From NCBI GenBank assembly GCA_001916715.1, contig MNSZ01000046.1, positions 98,611 to 162,610 on the forward strand: a DNA stretch of 64,000 nt. The letters are read 5' to 3'. The translations under genes and the position numbers were made by a program. This document shows, one piece after another, positions 41,097 through 48,509 of the stretch. Each line of letters starts with the position of its first letter. Position 1 is the stretch's first letter. Under the pieces are notes generated by a model, which saw nothing but the letters and a program-made list of their open reading frames with translations, was not told the DNA's origin and ran no database searches. The DNA comes from Firmicutes bacterium CAG:24053_14. Its GTDB lineage: Bacteria; Bacillota; Clostridia; Oscillospirales; Oscillospiraceae.

Positions 41097-42563
41097 ATGA
41101 AAAAATCAGCTCTTACCACCACGATCAGCATCCTGCTCATCGTCGCATCTGTGTTCGCACTTATCGCCGCCGGGTTCGGCGTCAAGGACGGACTTGCGAT
41201 AAAGCAGTACAAGGAAGAGGATGCGAAGGCGGCAGACGTTGTAGGCGATCTTGAAAAGGCCATCGGCATGCTCAAGGAGAACGAGGCAGCCTATCTTGAA
41301 GGTGTCGGGACCTACGCCAAGGGTCTGAGCGACTATGCAGCCGGTCAAAAGGCCTATAACGAGGGCAAGGCTACTCTTGCTCAGGGCTATAAAGACTATG
41401 ACGAGGGCAAGGCCACGCTCGCGCAGGGCTACAAAGACTATGCCGCCGGCAAAAAGGCGCTTGAGGAAGGGCGCGCAAAGGTCGCGGCAGGTCAGGCGAT
41501 GATCGACGCGAACACCGACGCCTACAACGAGGGCAAGGCGCTTCTTGCTAAGATCGAGCCGCTCATGCCGCTGCTGAACACCTATGTCAAATTCCGCGAC
41601 GGCAGCATCGCAAAGCTGCCCGGCTTTGACAGCGCGCAGGCATGGTTTGTCGGCAAGGTCGCACCTATTGCCGAGCGCTTGGGCCTTTCCATCCCGGCAG
41701 ACGTGACCGATTTCCCTGCCTATGTTCAGAACATGGTGGCAGAGGGCAAGGCTATGCTCAAGCAGTACGAAGACGGCCTGAAGGAGCTTGAAGCCGGCAA
41801 GGCAGAGCTTGCAGCCGGAGAGCAGCAGCTGGCCGAGGCCGAAAAGCAGCTTGCGCAGGGCGAGAAGGATCTCGCAGCCGGAAAGAAGGCGCTCGAAGCC
41901 GGCGAAAGCGAACTTGCTGCCGGCGCAAAGGAGCTTGCCGACGGCGCGGCTCAGCTCGAGGCCGGGCGAAACGACCTTGAGGCATTCGAGTCCGGCATGG
42001 CGCTTGTTGACGAATACACCATGGTATGCTTCAAAAACGAGCCCATATACCGCCACAACGGCGATATGGCCGTTCCCGGTCCCGAGCAGCGCCTCGGCTC
42101 CGACTTTGACTGGAAAAAGTACGACGAAAACGGTAACCTCATGACGCTGCGCACCGGCGAGCCGTATCTGGATCTTGACCAGTGCCTTGTTGTCTGCAAG
42201 AGCTTCCGCGAGTCGGTCGATCACCACGTTGCCGACGTAACGCACGAGCTTTACATGCGCCTTGGCCTGTATGTCGCGCTCGCCGTCGCCGCCGTTCTCG
42301 GCATCATCGGCGGCATACTGGGTCTTGTCGGCAAAAAGGGCGCGTTCGTGCTCGGCATCATCACCGCGGTGCTTGCAGTCGGCTGCAACATCTTCGGTCT
42401 GCTGACCCGTTATCACGGCTACACCTATCCGCTCAAGGACGGGACCTATTCCGGCACCCTGCAAATAATCGCGATAATCACCTTTGCGCTTGTCGCGCTC
42501 GGCTTCCTTATCGTGACCGCCGCGGCAAAGAACGAGGCCGCAAAGCAGGCCGCCGAAGCCTGA
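41097..42563 (+). CDS. Membrane protein with long Ala/Gly/Lys/Glu heptad-like repeats
   Basis: A 488-residue protein of no recognised family. One N-terminal span (about 7-27) is followed by a large region (55-305) of short repeats. Early units read KATLAQGYKDY and later ones KALEAGESELAAGAKELADGA; similar periodic stretches occur in the YhgE/Pip and MmpL-associated proteins. Between them is a less repetitive segment (about 145-215). At the C-terminus three or four spans cluster (about 393-415, 420-440, 457-478). The repeats probably form a coiled or stacked helical ectodomain. AAGGGGAG precedes the ATG. Alone on the strand, with a promoter and a terminator. Confidence 0.8.
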   Translation: MKKSALTTTISILLIVASVFALIAAGFGVKDGLAIKQYKEEDAKAADVVGDLEKAIGMLKENEAAYLEGVGTYAKGLSDYAAGQKAYNEGKATLAQGYKDYDEGKATLAQGYKDYAAGKKALEEGRAKVAAGQAMIDANTDAYNEGKALLAKIEPLMPLLNTYVKFRDGSIAKLPGFDSAQAWFVGKVAPIAERLGLSIPADVTDFPAYVQNMVAEGKAMLKQYEDGLKELEAGKAELAAGEQQLAEAEKQLAQGEKDLAAGKKALEAGESELAAGAKELADGAAQLEAGRNDLEAFESGMALVDEYTMVCFKNEPIYRHNGDMAVPGPEQRLGSDFDWKKYDENGNLMTLRTGEPYLDLDQCLVVCKSFRESVDHHVADVTHELYMRLGLYVALAVAAVLGIIGGILGLVGKKGAFVLGIITAVLAVGCNIFGLLTRYHGYTYPLKDGTYSGTLQIIAIITFALVALGFLIVTAAAKNEAAKQAAEA

Positions 42564-42577
42564 AAATTTTAATATTT

Positions 42578-42614
42578 CGAGCGCTCTGAACAGTTCGGAG
42601 CGCTCGTTTTAATA
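42578..42614 (+). terminator. Intrinsic terminator
   Basis: CGAGCGCTC(T)GAAC paired with GTTC(G)GAGCGCTCG, followed by TTTTAATATT. Confidence 0.88.
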
Positions 42615-42655
42615 TTATCAATGGTTGCATAAAATTAAATATGTTATATACTATA

Positions 42656-42672
42656 GGTATAATTAACATACC
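42656..42672 (+). promoter_or_regulatory. Inverted repeat before pncB
   Basis: GGTAT-AATTAAC-ATACC lies 28 bases before the pncB start, just downstream of a TTGCAT/TATACT promoter-like pair at 42,624-42,651 (spacer 16). Possible operator; it does not resemble the palindrome before the EIIC-like gene. Confidence 0.4.
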
Positions 42673-42699
42673 CTTAATGTATGGATCCCGGAGGCTAAT

Positions 42700-44145
42700 A
42701 TGACTGACAGAAAGCTTAACCTGACCATGCTGTGCGATTACTATGAGCTCACTATGGGCAACGGATATTTCGACCACGGCATGGGCGATAAGATCACCTA
42801 TTTCGACGTTTTTTACCGTCAGAATCCCGACAACGGCGGCTTTGCCATCGCTGCCGGACTTGAGCAGGTGGTCGAATATATCCAGAACCTGCACTTTGAC
42901 GACGAGGATATAGAGTATCTGCGCGGCAGGAAAATGTTCTCCGAGCAGTTCCTTGAGTATCTGCGCAATTTCAAGTTCGAGGGCGATATCTGGGCGGTTC
43001 CGGAGGGAACGCCCGTGTTTCCGCGTGAGCCGCTTATGATCGTGCGCGCACCGGCAATTCAGGCTCAGCTTATTGAGACATACGTTCTGCTTGAGATAAA
43101 TCATCAGAGTCTTATCGCGACCAAGGCGAACAGAGTTTGCCGCGCTGCCGAGGGCAGAGTCGTGCTCGAGTTCGGCTCGCGCCGCGCACAAGGCATCGAC
43201 GGCGCCGTTACCGGCGCAAGAGCCGCGTACATCGGCGGCTGCGCAGGCACCGCATGCGCCCTTTCCGACACGCGCTACGGCGTTCCGGCAGGCGGCACGA
43301 TGGCACACTCCTGGGTGCAGATGTTCGACTCGGAGTACGAGGCCTTCAAGGCTTACTGCGAGACCTATCCGACCAATGCGACGCTGCTCGTCGACACCTA
43401 CAACTCGCTCAAAAGCGGCGTTCCCAACGCCATACGCGCATTCAACGAGGTGCTCAAGCCCCTCGGCATAACAAAATGCGGCATCCGCTTTGACTCCGGC
43501 GATATGGCATATCTCACGCGCAAGGCTCGCGCAATGCTCGACGAGGCCGGCTGGCCCGAGTGCAAGATCACCGTTTCAAACTCCCTTGACGAGCGCCTTA
43601 TAACCGAGCTTCTGCTTCAGGGCGCGAAGATCGACTCCTTCGGCGTCGGCGAGCGTCTTATAACCGCAAAATCCGATCCCGTGTTCGGCGGAGTATACAA
43701 GCTCTGCGCCGTTGAGGATGACGACGGAAACATCATCCCCAAGATCAAGATCAGCGAAAACGTCGGCAAGATCACAAACCCCGGCTTCAAGAAGGTCTAT
43801 CGCTTCTTCGAGCGTGAAAACGGCATGGCCGAGGCAGACTACATCTGCATGCACGACGAAATCGTTGACGACACAAAGCCCCTCGAGATCTGCGATCCGG
43901 CCGCACGCTGGAAACGCAAAACGATGGAAAACTTCAAGGCGCAGGAGCTGCTCGTTCCCATATTCGAAAAGGGCAAGCTCGTCTACGAGCTTCCGACGCT
44001 TGACGAGATAAGACGCCGCTGCGCATACGAGGTTTCCACTCTCTGGACGGAGGTCAAGCGCTTTGACTTCCCCCATCAGTACTATGTCGATCTGTCCGAA
44101 AAGCTCATGTCGCTCAAGGACGAGATGCTCGACGCAAAGAGGTAA
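42700..44145 (+). CDS. pncB: Nicotinate phosphoribosyltransferase
   Basis: A 481-residue enzyme of NAD salvage, joining nicotinate to PRPP with ATP hydrolysis. Motifs: CDYYELTMGNGYFDHGM near residue 11, EGTPVFPREPLMIV, EFGSRRAQGIDGAVTGARAA with substrate-binding Arg, GTMAHSWVQMF with the active-site His, LVDTYNS, and FDSGDMAYL. The long form is typical of Firmicutes. It is followed directly by the niacin-responsive regulator, the usual arrangement for niacin salvage control. Start after GGAGGC. Confidence 0.95.
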   Translation: MTDRKLNLTMLCDYYELTMGNGYFDHGMGDKITYFDVFYRQNPDNGGFAIAAGLEQVVEYIQNLHFDDEDIEYLRGRKMFSEQFLEYLRNFKFEGDIWAVPEGTPVFPREPLMIVRAPAIQAQLIETYVLLEINHQSLIATKANRVCRAAEGRVVLEFGSRRAQGIDGAVTGARAAYIGGCAGTACALSDTRYGVPAGGTMAHSWVQMFDSEYEAFKAYCETYPTNATLLVDTYNSLKSGVPNAIRAFNEVLKPLGITKCGIRFDSGDMAYLTRKARAMLDEAGWPECKITVSNSLDERLITELLLQGAKIDSFGVGERLITAKSDPVFGGVYKLCAVEDDDGNIIPKIKISENVGKITNPGFKKVYRFFERENGMAEADYICMHDEIVDDTKPLEICDPAARWKRKTMENFKAQELLVPIFEKGKLVYELPTLDEIRRRCAYEVSTLWTEVKRFDFPHQYYVDLSEKLMSLKDEMLDAKR

Positions 44146-44150
44146 TGCAT

Positions 44151-44669
44151 ATGAATTCCGAAAAACGCCGCGAATATATAATGAACGCTCTCAAGCAGAC
44201 CGACCGCCCGATAAGCGCGTCAAAGCTTGCAAAGGAGCTGTCGGTCAGCCGTCAGATCATCGTCGGCGACGTTGCGCTGCTGCGCGCCTCCGGCGAGAAG
44301 GTGCTCGCCACGCCGCGCGGATACGTCATTGACCTCTCGGTCGCAAGCGACCAGTACACCGTCGCCTGCGTACACGATTTTGACAACATGGAAAAAGAGC
44401 TGAACATCATGGTCGATAACGGTGCCACGGTCGTGAACGTCACGGTCGAGCACCCGCTGTACGGCCAGCTCACAGGGCCGCTGCACCTGTCAAGCCGATA
44501 CGATGTCGAGCAGTTTATAAAAAAATGCGGCGAAAACGACGCAAGCCCCCTGAGCACGCTCACAGGCGGGATACATCTGCATGTGCTCTCCTGCCCCAAT
44601 GCCGAGTGCTTCGAGCGCATAAAAGCTCAGCTTGAGCAGGCCGGACTTCTTTATACTCAAAAGCAGTAA
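44151..44669 (+). CDS. niaR: Niacin-responsive repressor NiaR (HTH plus 3H domain)
   Basis: A 172-residue regulator. Winged helix (about 1-60): RPISASKLAKELSVSRQIIV, then GDVALLRASGEKVLATPRGY. The C-terminal 3H domain (about 70-170) has three conserved His-containing motifs, including VEHPLYGQLTGPLHLSSRYD and GGIHLHVLSC; it binds nicotinate and a metal. Transcribed with pncB (five-base gap). It is expected to repress niacin uptake and NAD genes when niacin is present. The second ATG is chosen because AGAGG is nine bases upstream. Confidence 0.92.
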   Translation: MNSEKRREYIMNALKQTDRPISASKLAKELSVSRQIIVGDVALLRASGEKVLATPRGYVIDLSVASDQYTVACVHDFDNMEKELNIMVDNGATVVNVTVEHPLYGQLTGPLHLSSRYDVEQFIKKCGENDASPLSTLTGGIHLHVLSCPNAECFERIKAQLEQAGLLYTQKQ

Positions 44670-44676
44670 TTGATCA

Positions 44677-44705
44677 TTGACAAATGTGACAATAAGCGTT
44701 AAAGT
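44677..44705 (+). promoter_or_regulatory. Possible promoter of the EIIC-like gene
   Basis: TTGACA (44677-44682), 17-base spacer, TAAAGT (44700-44705). A palindrome follows at 44,715-44,730. Confidence 0.4.
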
Positions 44706-44746
44706 AGACTATGCAAGTGTCAAGACACTTAGTAGCCTACTTTTTT
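44701..44746 (+). terminator. Terminator-like hairpin with an operator-like palindrome
   Basis: An extended stem: AAAGTAG/CTACTTT outside, CTA/TAG, and AAGTGTC-AA-GACACTT inside (44,715-44,730), followed by TTTTTT. It ends the pncB-niaR transcript. The inner 16-bp palindrome could also be a protein-binding site, perhaps for NiaR, in front of the permease gene. Confidence 0.75.
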
Positions 44747-44764
44747 GTTACGAGGTAATCGCTT

Positions 44765-45871
44765 ATGTCCAAGGTCAAGGCATTTTTCAAGCGCAAGGAT
44801 ATTGAGGTCAGCCTCAAGCGCTACGGTATAGACGCGCTCGGCGCAATGGCGCAGGGTCTTTTCTGCACGCTGCTCGTCGGCACGATTCTCGACACGCTCG
44901 GCACGCAGCTGGGCATTTCGTTTCTGGCTCAGCCGCTTATCAAGATCGGCGAAACGGGCTACACGATAGGCAAATTTGCCTCGGCCATGGTCGGCCCGGC
45001 GATGGCGGTTGCCATAGGCTATGCGCTGCATGCCCCGGCGATGGTGCTGTTTTCGCTCATCCCGGTCGGCTATGCGACGAATGTCATGGGCGGCGCGGGC
45101 GGACCGCTTGCCGTTTATGTTGTTGCGATAGTCGCAGCCGAGTTTGGCAAAATGGTCTCAAAGGAGACTAAGATCGACATTCTCGTGACGCCGATAGTCA
45201 CGATACTCATCGGCATCGGCGCAGCTTACTTCATCGCGGCCCCCATCGGCAAGGGCGCAATGGCCGTCGGAACGCTCATAAAATGGGCTACGACTCAGCA
45301 GCCGTTTGTTATGGGCGTGCTCGTTTCCGTCATCGTCGGCATTGCGCTCACGCTCCCGATATCCTCGGCGGCGATATGCGCGGCGCTGAGCCTCACGGGT
45401 CTTGCCGGCGGCGCGGCTCTCGCAGGCTGCTGTGCGAACATGGTCGGCTTTGCGGTCGTTTCGTTCAGGGAAAACGGCTGGGGCGGCGTAGTTTCGCAGG
45501 GGCTTGGCACCTCGATGCTGCAAATGGGCAACATCGTGCGCAACCCGAAGATATGGATACCTGCCATCGCGGCAAGCGCCGTTACCGGCCCTGTCGCCAC
45601 CTGCCTGTTCAAGCTTGAGATGAACGGCGCGGCAGTATCCTCAGGCATGGGTACCTGTGGCTTAGTCGGCCCGATAGGCGTGTGGACCGGTTGGTCAAAC
45701 CCCTCGGCCGAGGCGCTGCTCGACGGCGCGGCGGCGATCACCCCCACCGCGGTCGATTGGATAGGCCTTGCGCTTATAACCATCGTCCTTCCTGCCGTTC
45801 TCTCCTGGGTCTTCGGCCTTATCTGCCGCAAGCTCGGATGGATAAAAGACGGCGACATGAAGCTGAACTAA
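44765..45871 (+). CDS. EIIC-like membrane permease (PTS_EIIC_2 family)
   Basis: A 368-residue membrane protein with about nine or ten hydrophobic spans. It resembles the PTS_EIIC_2 family: LKRYGIDALGAMAQGLFCTLLVG at the start (the segment RYGIDALGAMAQGLF is typical), then GGPLAVYVVAIVAAEFGK, SSAAICAALSLTGLAGGAAL and LVGPIGVWTGWSNPSAEAL. No EIIA or EIIB partner is nearby, so it may not be a phosphotransferase component. Being next to niaR behind an operator-like palindrome, it could carry niacin or a precursor; that is speculation. GAGGTAATC precedes the ATG. Confidence 0.8.
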   Translation: MSKVKAFFKRKDIEVSLKRYGIDALGAMAQGLFCTLLVGTILDTLGTQLGISFLAQPLIKIGETGYTIGKFASAMVGPAMAVAIGYALHAPAMVLFSLIPVGYATNVMGGAGGPLAVYVVAIVAAEFGKMVSKETKIDILVTPIVTILIGIGAAYFIAAPIGKGAMAVGTLIKWATTQQPFVMGVLVSVIVGIALTLPISSAAICAALSLTGLAGGAALAGCCANMVGFAVVSFRENGWGGVVSQGLGTSMLQMGNIVRNPKIWIPAIAASAVTGPVATCLFKLEMNGAAVSSGMGTCGLVGPIGVWTGWSNPSAEALLDGAAAITPTAVDWIGLALITIVLPAVLSWVFGLICRKLGWIKDGDMKLN

Positions 45872-45883
45872 ATATGTGCAAAA

Positions 45884-45950
45884 GCTTCGATGCTCAGCAG
45901 CGTCGGAGCTTTTTTACGCACAGAAAGCGGAGGCAAATGCCTCCGCTTTC
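45884..45950. terminator. Back-to-back terminators
   Basis: Two hairpins: an imperfect AAAAGCTTCGA/TCGGAGCTTTTTT stem (45,884-45,917) with T-run on the plus strand, and AAAGCGGAGGCA/TGCCTCCGCTTT (45,925-45,950) serving the minus-strand gene. Confidence 0.75.
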
Positions 45951-45994
45951 CCGCAGCTGAAATTAATTTAAAAGGAGATAATGTTATCGTAAAA

Positions 45995-47149
45995 TTACTC
46001 GCACTGGGCAGGATTTTCCCAGAGCAGGAGCTTGGTGCCGATGCCCTTTTCGAGTGCGGTCTGATACAGGTCGTAGCCGAGGCCGAGGTCGAAAACGCTC
46101 ATGCCGCATGCGATGAAGCAGATGATATCGTCATCGCTGGTGCGTCCCTGCTGCTGACCCATGATGATCTTGCCGATGGCCAGAGAATCGTCGAGCTGCT
46201 CCTTCAGGCCGAGGTCGATTAGGTGGTATACGGGGCCGCCGATGACGCCTGCGTAGTACTCTTCCTTATCGCCGGTCGCTATCGCGTCCTCGACATATGC
46301 GTGGTGCAGGCCGATGTGGTCGTATACGACCTTCATCTTGGTCCACAGGCCGCCGTTCTTCTCGTACTCGCCGCCCTCTTCCTGGTCGAAGTGGATCGGG
46401 CCGGAGGCGAGGATGGTGCAGCCGGGCTTTACCCACTCGCCCTTGAGGTTCAGGAATGCGGTGCGCGATGCGGCGACGGAGATGACGTCTGCCTGACGAA
46501 CTGCCGTTTCGAGATCCTGCTCGACGACGGCTTCAACGCCGTATGCCTCGCGGACATGTGCCGCCAGCTTCTCTGCCGGAGCGAGGGAGTGGTTATTGCA
46601 GATGACCTTCTTGACCTTGGGCATCTGGGTGATCACGTTGTCAAGGCAGGAGGTGCCGATAGCGCCGCAGCCGATGCACAGCAGGACTTCCGCGTCCTTG
46701 CGAGCAAGATAGCGGGTCGCAACGCCGGGAACGGCGCCGGTGCGTGCGGCGCTGAGCAGGTTTGCGCTCATGTAAGCGATGGGTTCGCCGGTGTCCTTAT
46801 TATTAAGGGTGACCATCAGAACGCTGCGAGGCAGGCCCTTCTTCTTGTTTGCGGCATTCGAACCGTACCATTTCTGGCCGCAGATATCGAATCTGCCGCC
46901 GAGGTAAGCCGGCATTGCGACGAAGCGGCGGTCGGGGCCGGCGACGGGCATATTGGGGAACTCGCTTTCCTTGGGGAATACGATGTACATGCCGTGGTTA
47001 TTGTGGTTATTGCCGCCCATGAGATAATCGCCTTTTGCAAGCAGGGTGAACACCTCTTCTGCATTATCTATGCACTTTCTTGCATCCAGAACGCCTGCTG
47101 CGATGGTGTCGGGCTCGGACATGTAAAGGAACTCTGTTTTATGAGCCAT
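45995..47149 (-). CDS. Ornithine cyclodeaminase / mu-crystallin family protein
   Basis: A 384-residue NAD(P)-binding protein. The N-terminal substrate domain has FLYMSEPDTIAAGVLD and the pattern RRFVAMPAYLGGRFDICGQKWYGS, whose KWYGS corresponds to the Lys-containing motif of the family. The Rossmann part has LLCIGCGAIGTSCLDNVI and QADVISVAASRTAFL; the C-terminus is helical. Family members include ornithine cyclodeaminase, alanine dehydrogenase and imine reductases; proteins of this longer type are sometimes annotated as tyramine oxidase subunit B. The substrate is unknown. Start at MAHKTEF after AAAGGAGAA. Divergent from an AraC regulator. Confidence 0.8.
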   Translation of the reverse strand: MAHKTEFLYMSEPDTIAAGVLDARKCIDNAEEVFTLLAKGDYLMGGNNHNNHGMYIVFPKESEFPNMPVAGPDRRFVAMPAYLGGRFDICGQKWYGSNAANKKKGLPRSVLMVTLNNKDTGEPIAYMSANLLSAARTGAVPGVATRYLARKDAEVLLCIGCGAIGTSCLDNVITQMPKVKKVICNNHSLAPAEKLAAHVREAYGVEAVVEQDLETAVRQADVISVAASRTAFLNLKGEWVKPGCTILASGPIHFDQEEGGEYEKNGGLWTKMKVVYDHIGLHHAYVEDAIATGDKEEYYAGVIGGPVYHLIDLGLKEQLDDSLAIGKIIMGQQQGRTSDDDIICFIACGMSVFDLGLGYDLYQTALEKGIGTKLLLWENPAQCE

Positions 47150-47207
47150 GGTGGTTCTCCTTTCGGTTGATCGGGACTTTCCCGCAATTATTCGTTTTGA
47201 GCAATAC

Positions 47208-47233
47208 GGCAATATATTGCCCTGCGATATATC
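47208..47233 (-). promoter_or_regulatory. Palindromic operator region of the cyclodeaminase-family gene
   Basis: A perfect 14-bp palindrome GGCAATATATTGCC (47,208-47,221) directly joined to CTGCGATATATC (47,222-47,233). Both share the ATATAT core with GC arms found at 35,920-35,935. They cover the expected transcription start of the minus-strand gene. Confidence 0.6.
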
Positions 47234-47235
47234 AA

Positions 47236-47264
47236 AATTTACATTGTATATCTAAAATAGTCAA
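47236..47264 (-). promoter_or_regulatory. Promoter of the cyclodeaminase-family gene
   Basis: Minus-strand TTGACT (47264-47259), 17-base spacer, TAAATT (47241-47236). Confidence 0.6.
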
Positions 47265-47344
47265 TGCTTTCGCCCGATAAATCACACTATATTCGCAAAA
47301 GATGAGAATATTTTTGCTTTTTCTATAAAAACAACAAATACCCA

Positions 47345-47374
47345 TTGACTGCGTACATGAATATGTGGTAATAT
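47345..47374 (+). promoter_or_regulatory. Promoter of the AraC-type gene
   Basis: TTGACT (47345-47350), 18-base spacer, TAATAT (47369-47374), 60 bases before the start codon. Confidence 0.6.
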
Positions 47375-47433
47375 TTCTGTACTAAACAATACAAAATAAA
47401 TCAGTTTTTCCTTGAAATCGGGGTGTGAATTGC

Positions 47434-48288
47434 ATGAGCGAGCAAATACCAAAGCTTAGAGTGCTTAGTCAGTGCATCAGTCCGGCATCGAAAACCGTTG
47501 GGCACCATCGCCATCGCGAGCCGGAGCTGCTGCTTGTCACAAGCGGTGAGCTTCGCGCGCTGCTCAACGGGCGCGAGCTTGTCCTGCGTGAGGGTGAAGG
47601 TCTGTTTATAAACAGCGGCGCAGCGCACGGAGTCGTTGCAAACTCAAAGGAGGGCGCAAATTTCATCTGCGTAAGCTTCAGCACCGACTGCATCGCCGGC
47701 GCAGACGACACCCGGCTTCAGGCGCGTTATGTAGATCCAATTCTCAAGGCGCGCAATCTGGACTATGTTCCCCTGCGCGGCAGCGGCTGGGCAAACGACA
47801 TATGCGATATTATGCGCAGTATGCAGTCAACGTATTCTTCGAAAATGCCGGGCTACGAGCTGAAGCTGAAAATAATGGTGTCGGAAATATGGCTCACGCT
47901 GTACGAAAACTGTGTGCCCGATCTCGGCGATAAGCGCAGCGTTTCGCACGCGGAAAAGGCACGTATTGATATTCTGCGCAGATTTATTCAGGAAAATTAC
48001 GCCGAAAAGATAACCCTTGAGGACATCGCCGCCTCCGCGCACATAAGCCGAGGCGAATGCTGCCGCATATTCAAGCGCCTGTACGGCACAACACCGTTTC
48101 AGTACCTTGTCCACTACCGCCTGACGCGCAGCGTTTACTATCTGTCGGAGACCGACAAAAGCATATCGCAGATCGCGCAGAGCGTCGGCTTTTGCAGCAG
48201 CAGCTACTATACGAAGTGCTTCCGTTCGGAATATAACTGCACTCCGTTAAAATTCCGCCAGGCTCAACACCGTTTGGCAGAAATATAG
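47434..48288 (+). CDS. AraC family regulator with cupin domain
   Basis: A 284-residue regulator. N-terminal cupin-like sensor (about 15-100): HHRHREPELLLVTSGELRAL, then LREGEGLFINSGAAHGV with the two His-rich cupin strands. C-terminal AraC DNA-binding domain (about 183-283): KITLEDIAASAHISRGECCR and KSISQIAQSVGFCSSSYYTK as the two helix-turn-helices. It is divergent from the cyclodeaminase-family gene and is likely its regulator. Last clearly native gene before the AT-rich region. Start set at ATG after GGGGTG. Confidence 0.9.
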   Translation: MSEQIPKLRVLSQCISPASKTVGHHRHREPELLLVTSGELRALLNGRELVLREGEGLFINSGAAHGVVANSKEGANFICVSFSTDCIAGADDTRLQARYVDPILKARNLDYVPLRGSGWANDICDIMRSMQSTYSSKMPGYELKLKIMVSEIWLTLYENCVPDLGDKRSVSHAEKARIDILRRFIQENYAEKITLEDIAASAHISRGECCRIFKRLYGTTPFQYLVHYRLTRSVYYLSETDKSISQIAQSVGFCSSSYYTKCFRSEYNCTPLKFRQAQHRLAEI

Positions 48289-48372
48289 TGCATTTTATTA
48301 AACAAGCCCACGGAGAAAAGGGCCCGGCCGCATAAGGGTATCATTTAAAACCGTCCAGGGTTCAGTAAGTTG

Positions 48373-48416
48373 GGACACATGCTACACACCGTGTGGCATG
48401 TGTCCTGCTTTTAATT
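48373..48416 (+). terminator. Strong hairpin at the left edge of the AT-rich island
   Basis: GGACACATGC/GCATGTGTCC with an inner ACAC/GTGT (48,373-48,405), followed by a T-rich run. It terminates the AraC-type transcript or marks the end of the inserted DNA. From about 48,400 on the base composition changes. The remaining bases of this 221-base gap show only the next promoter. Confidence 0.75.
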
Positions 48417-48438
48417 ATACTTCAATTACATATCCTTG

Positions 48439-48467
48439 TTGAAATTAGAATACACTTGCGTTATCAT
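48439..48467 (+). promoter_or_regulatory. Promoter of the island AraC gene
   Basis: TTGAAA (48439-48444), 17-base spacer, TATCAT (48462-48467). Confidence 0.55.
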
Positions 48468-48509
48468 TTTCTTTAGTCAATCACGATTTCCAAGAAAGGG
48501 CAAATAAGT

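Noticed and set aside
41360..42000. Possible CRISPR or DNA tandem array in the repeat region
   Set aside because: The repeats are imperfect, in frame and of variable length; they are protein repeats, with no constant direct repeat and spacer pattern.
41106..42464. 452-codon minus-strand frame opposite the repeat-rich membrane protein
   Set aside because: Its repetition is the mirror of the repeats in the plus-strand gene; no ribosome binding site.
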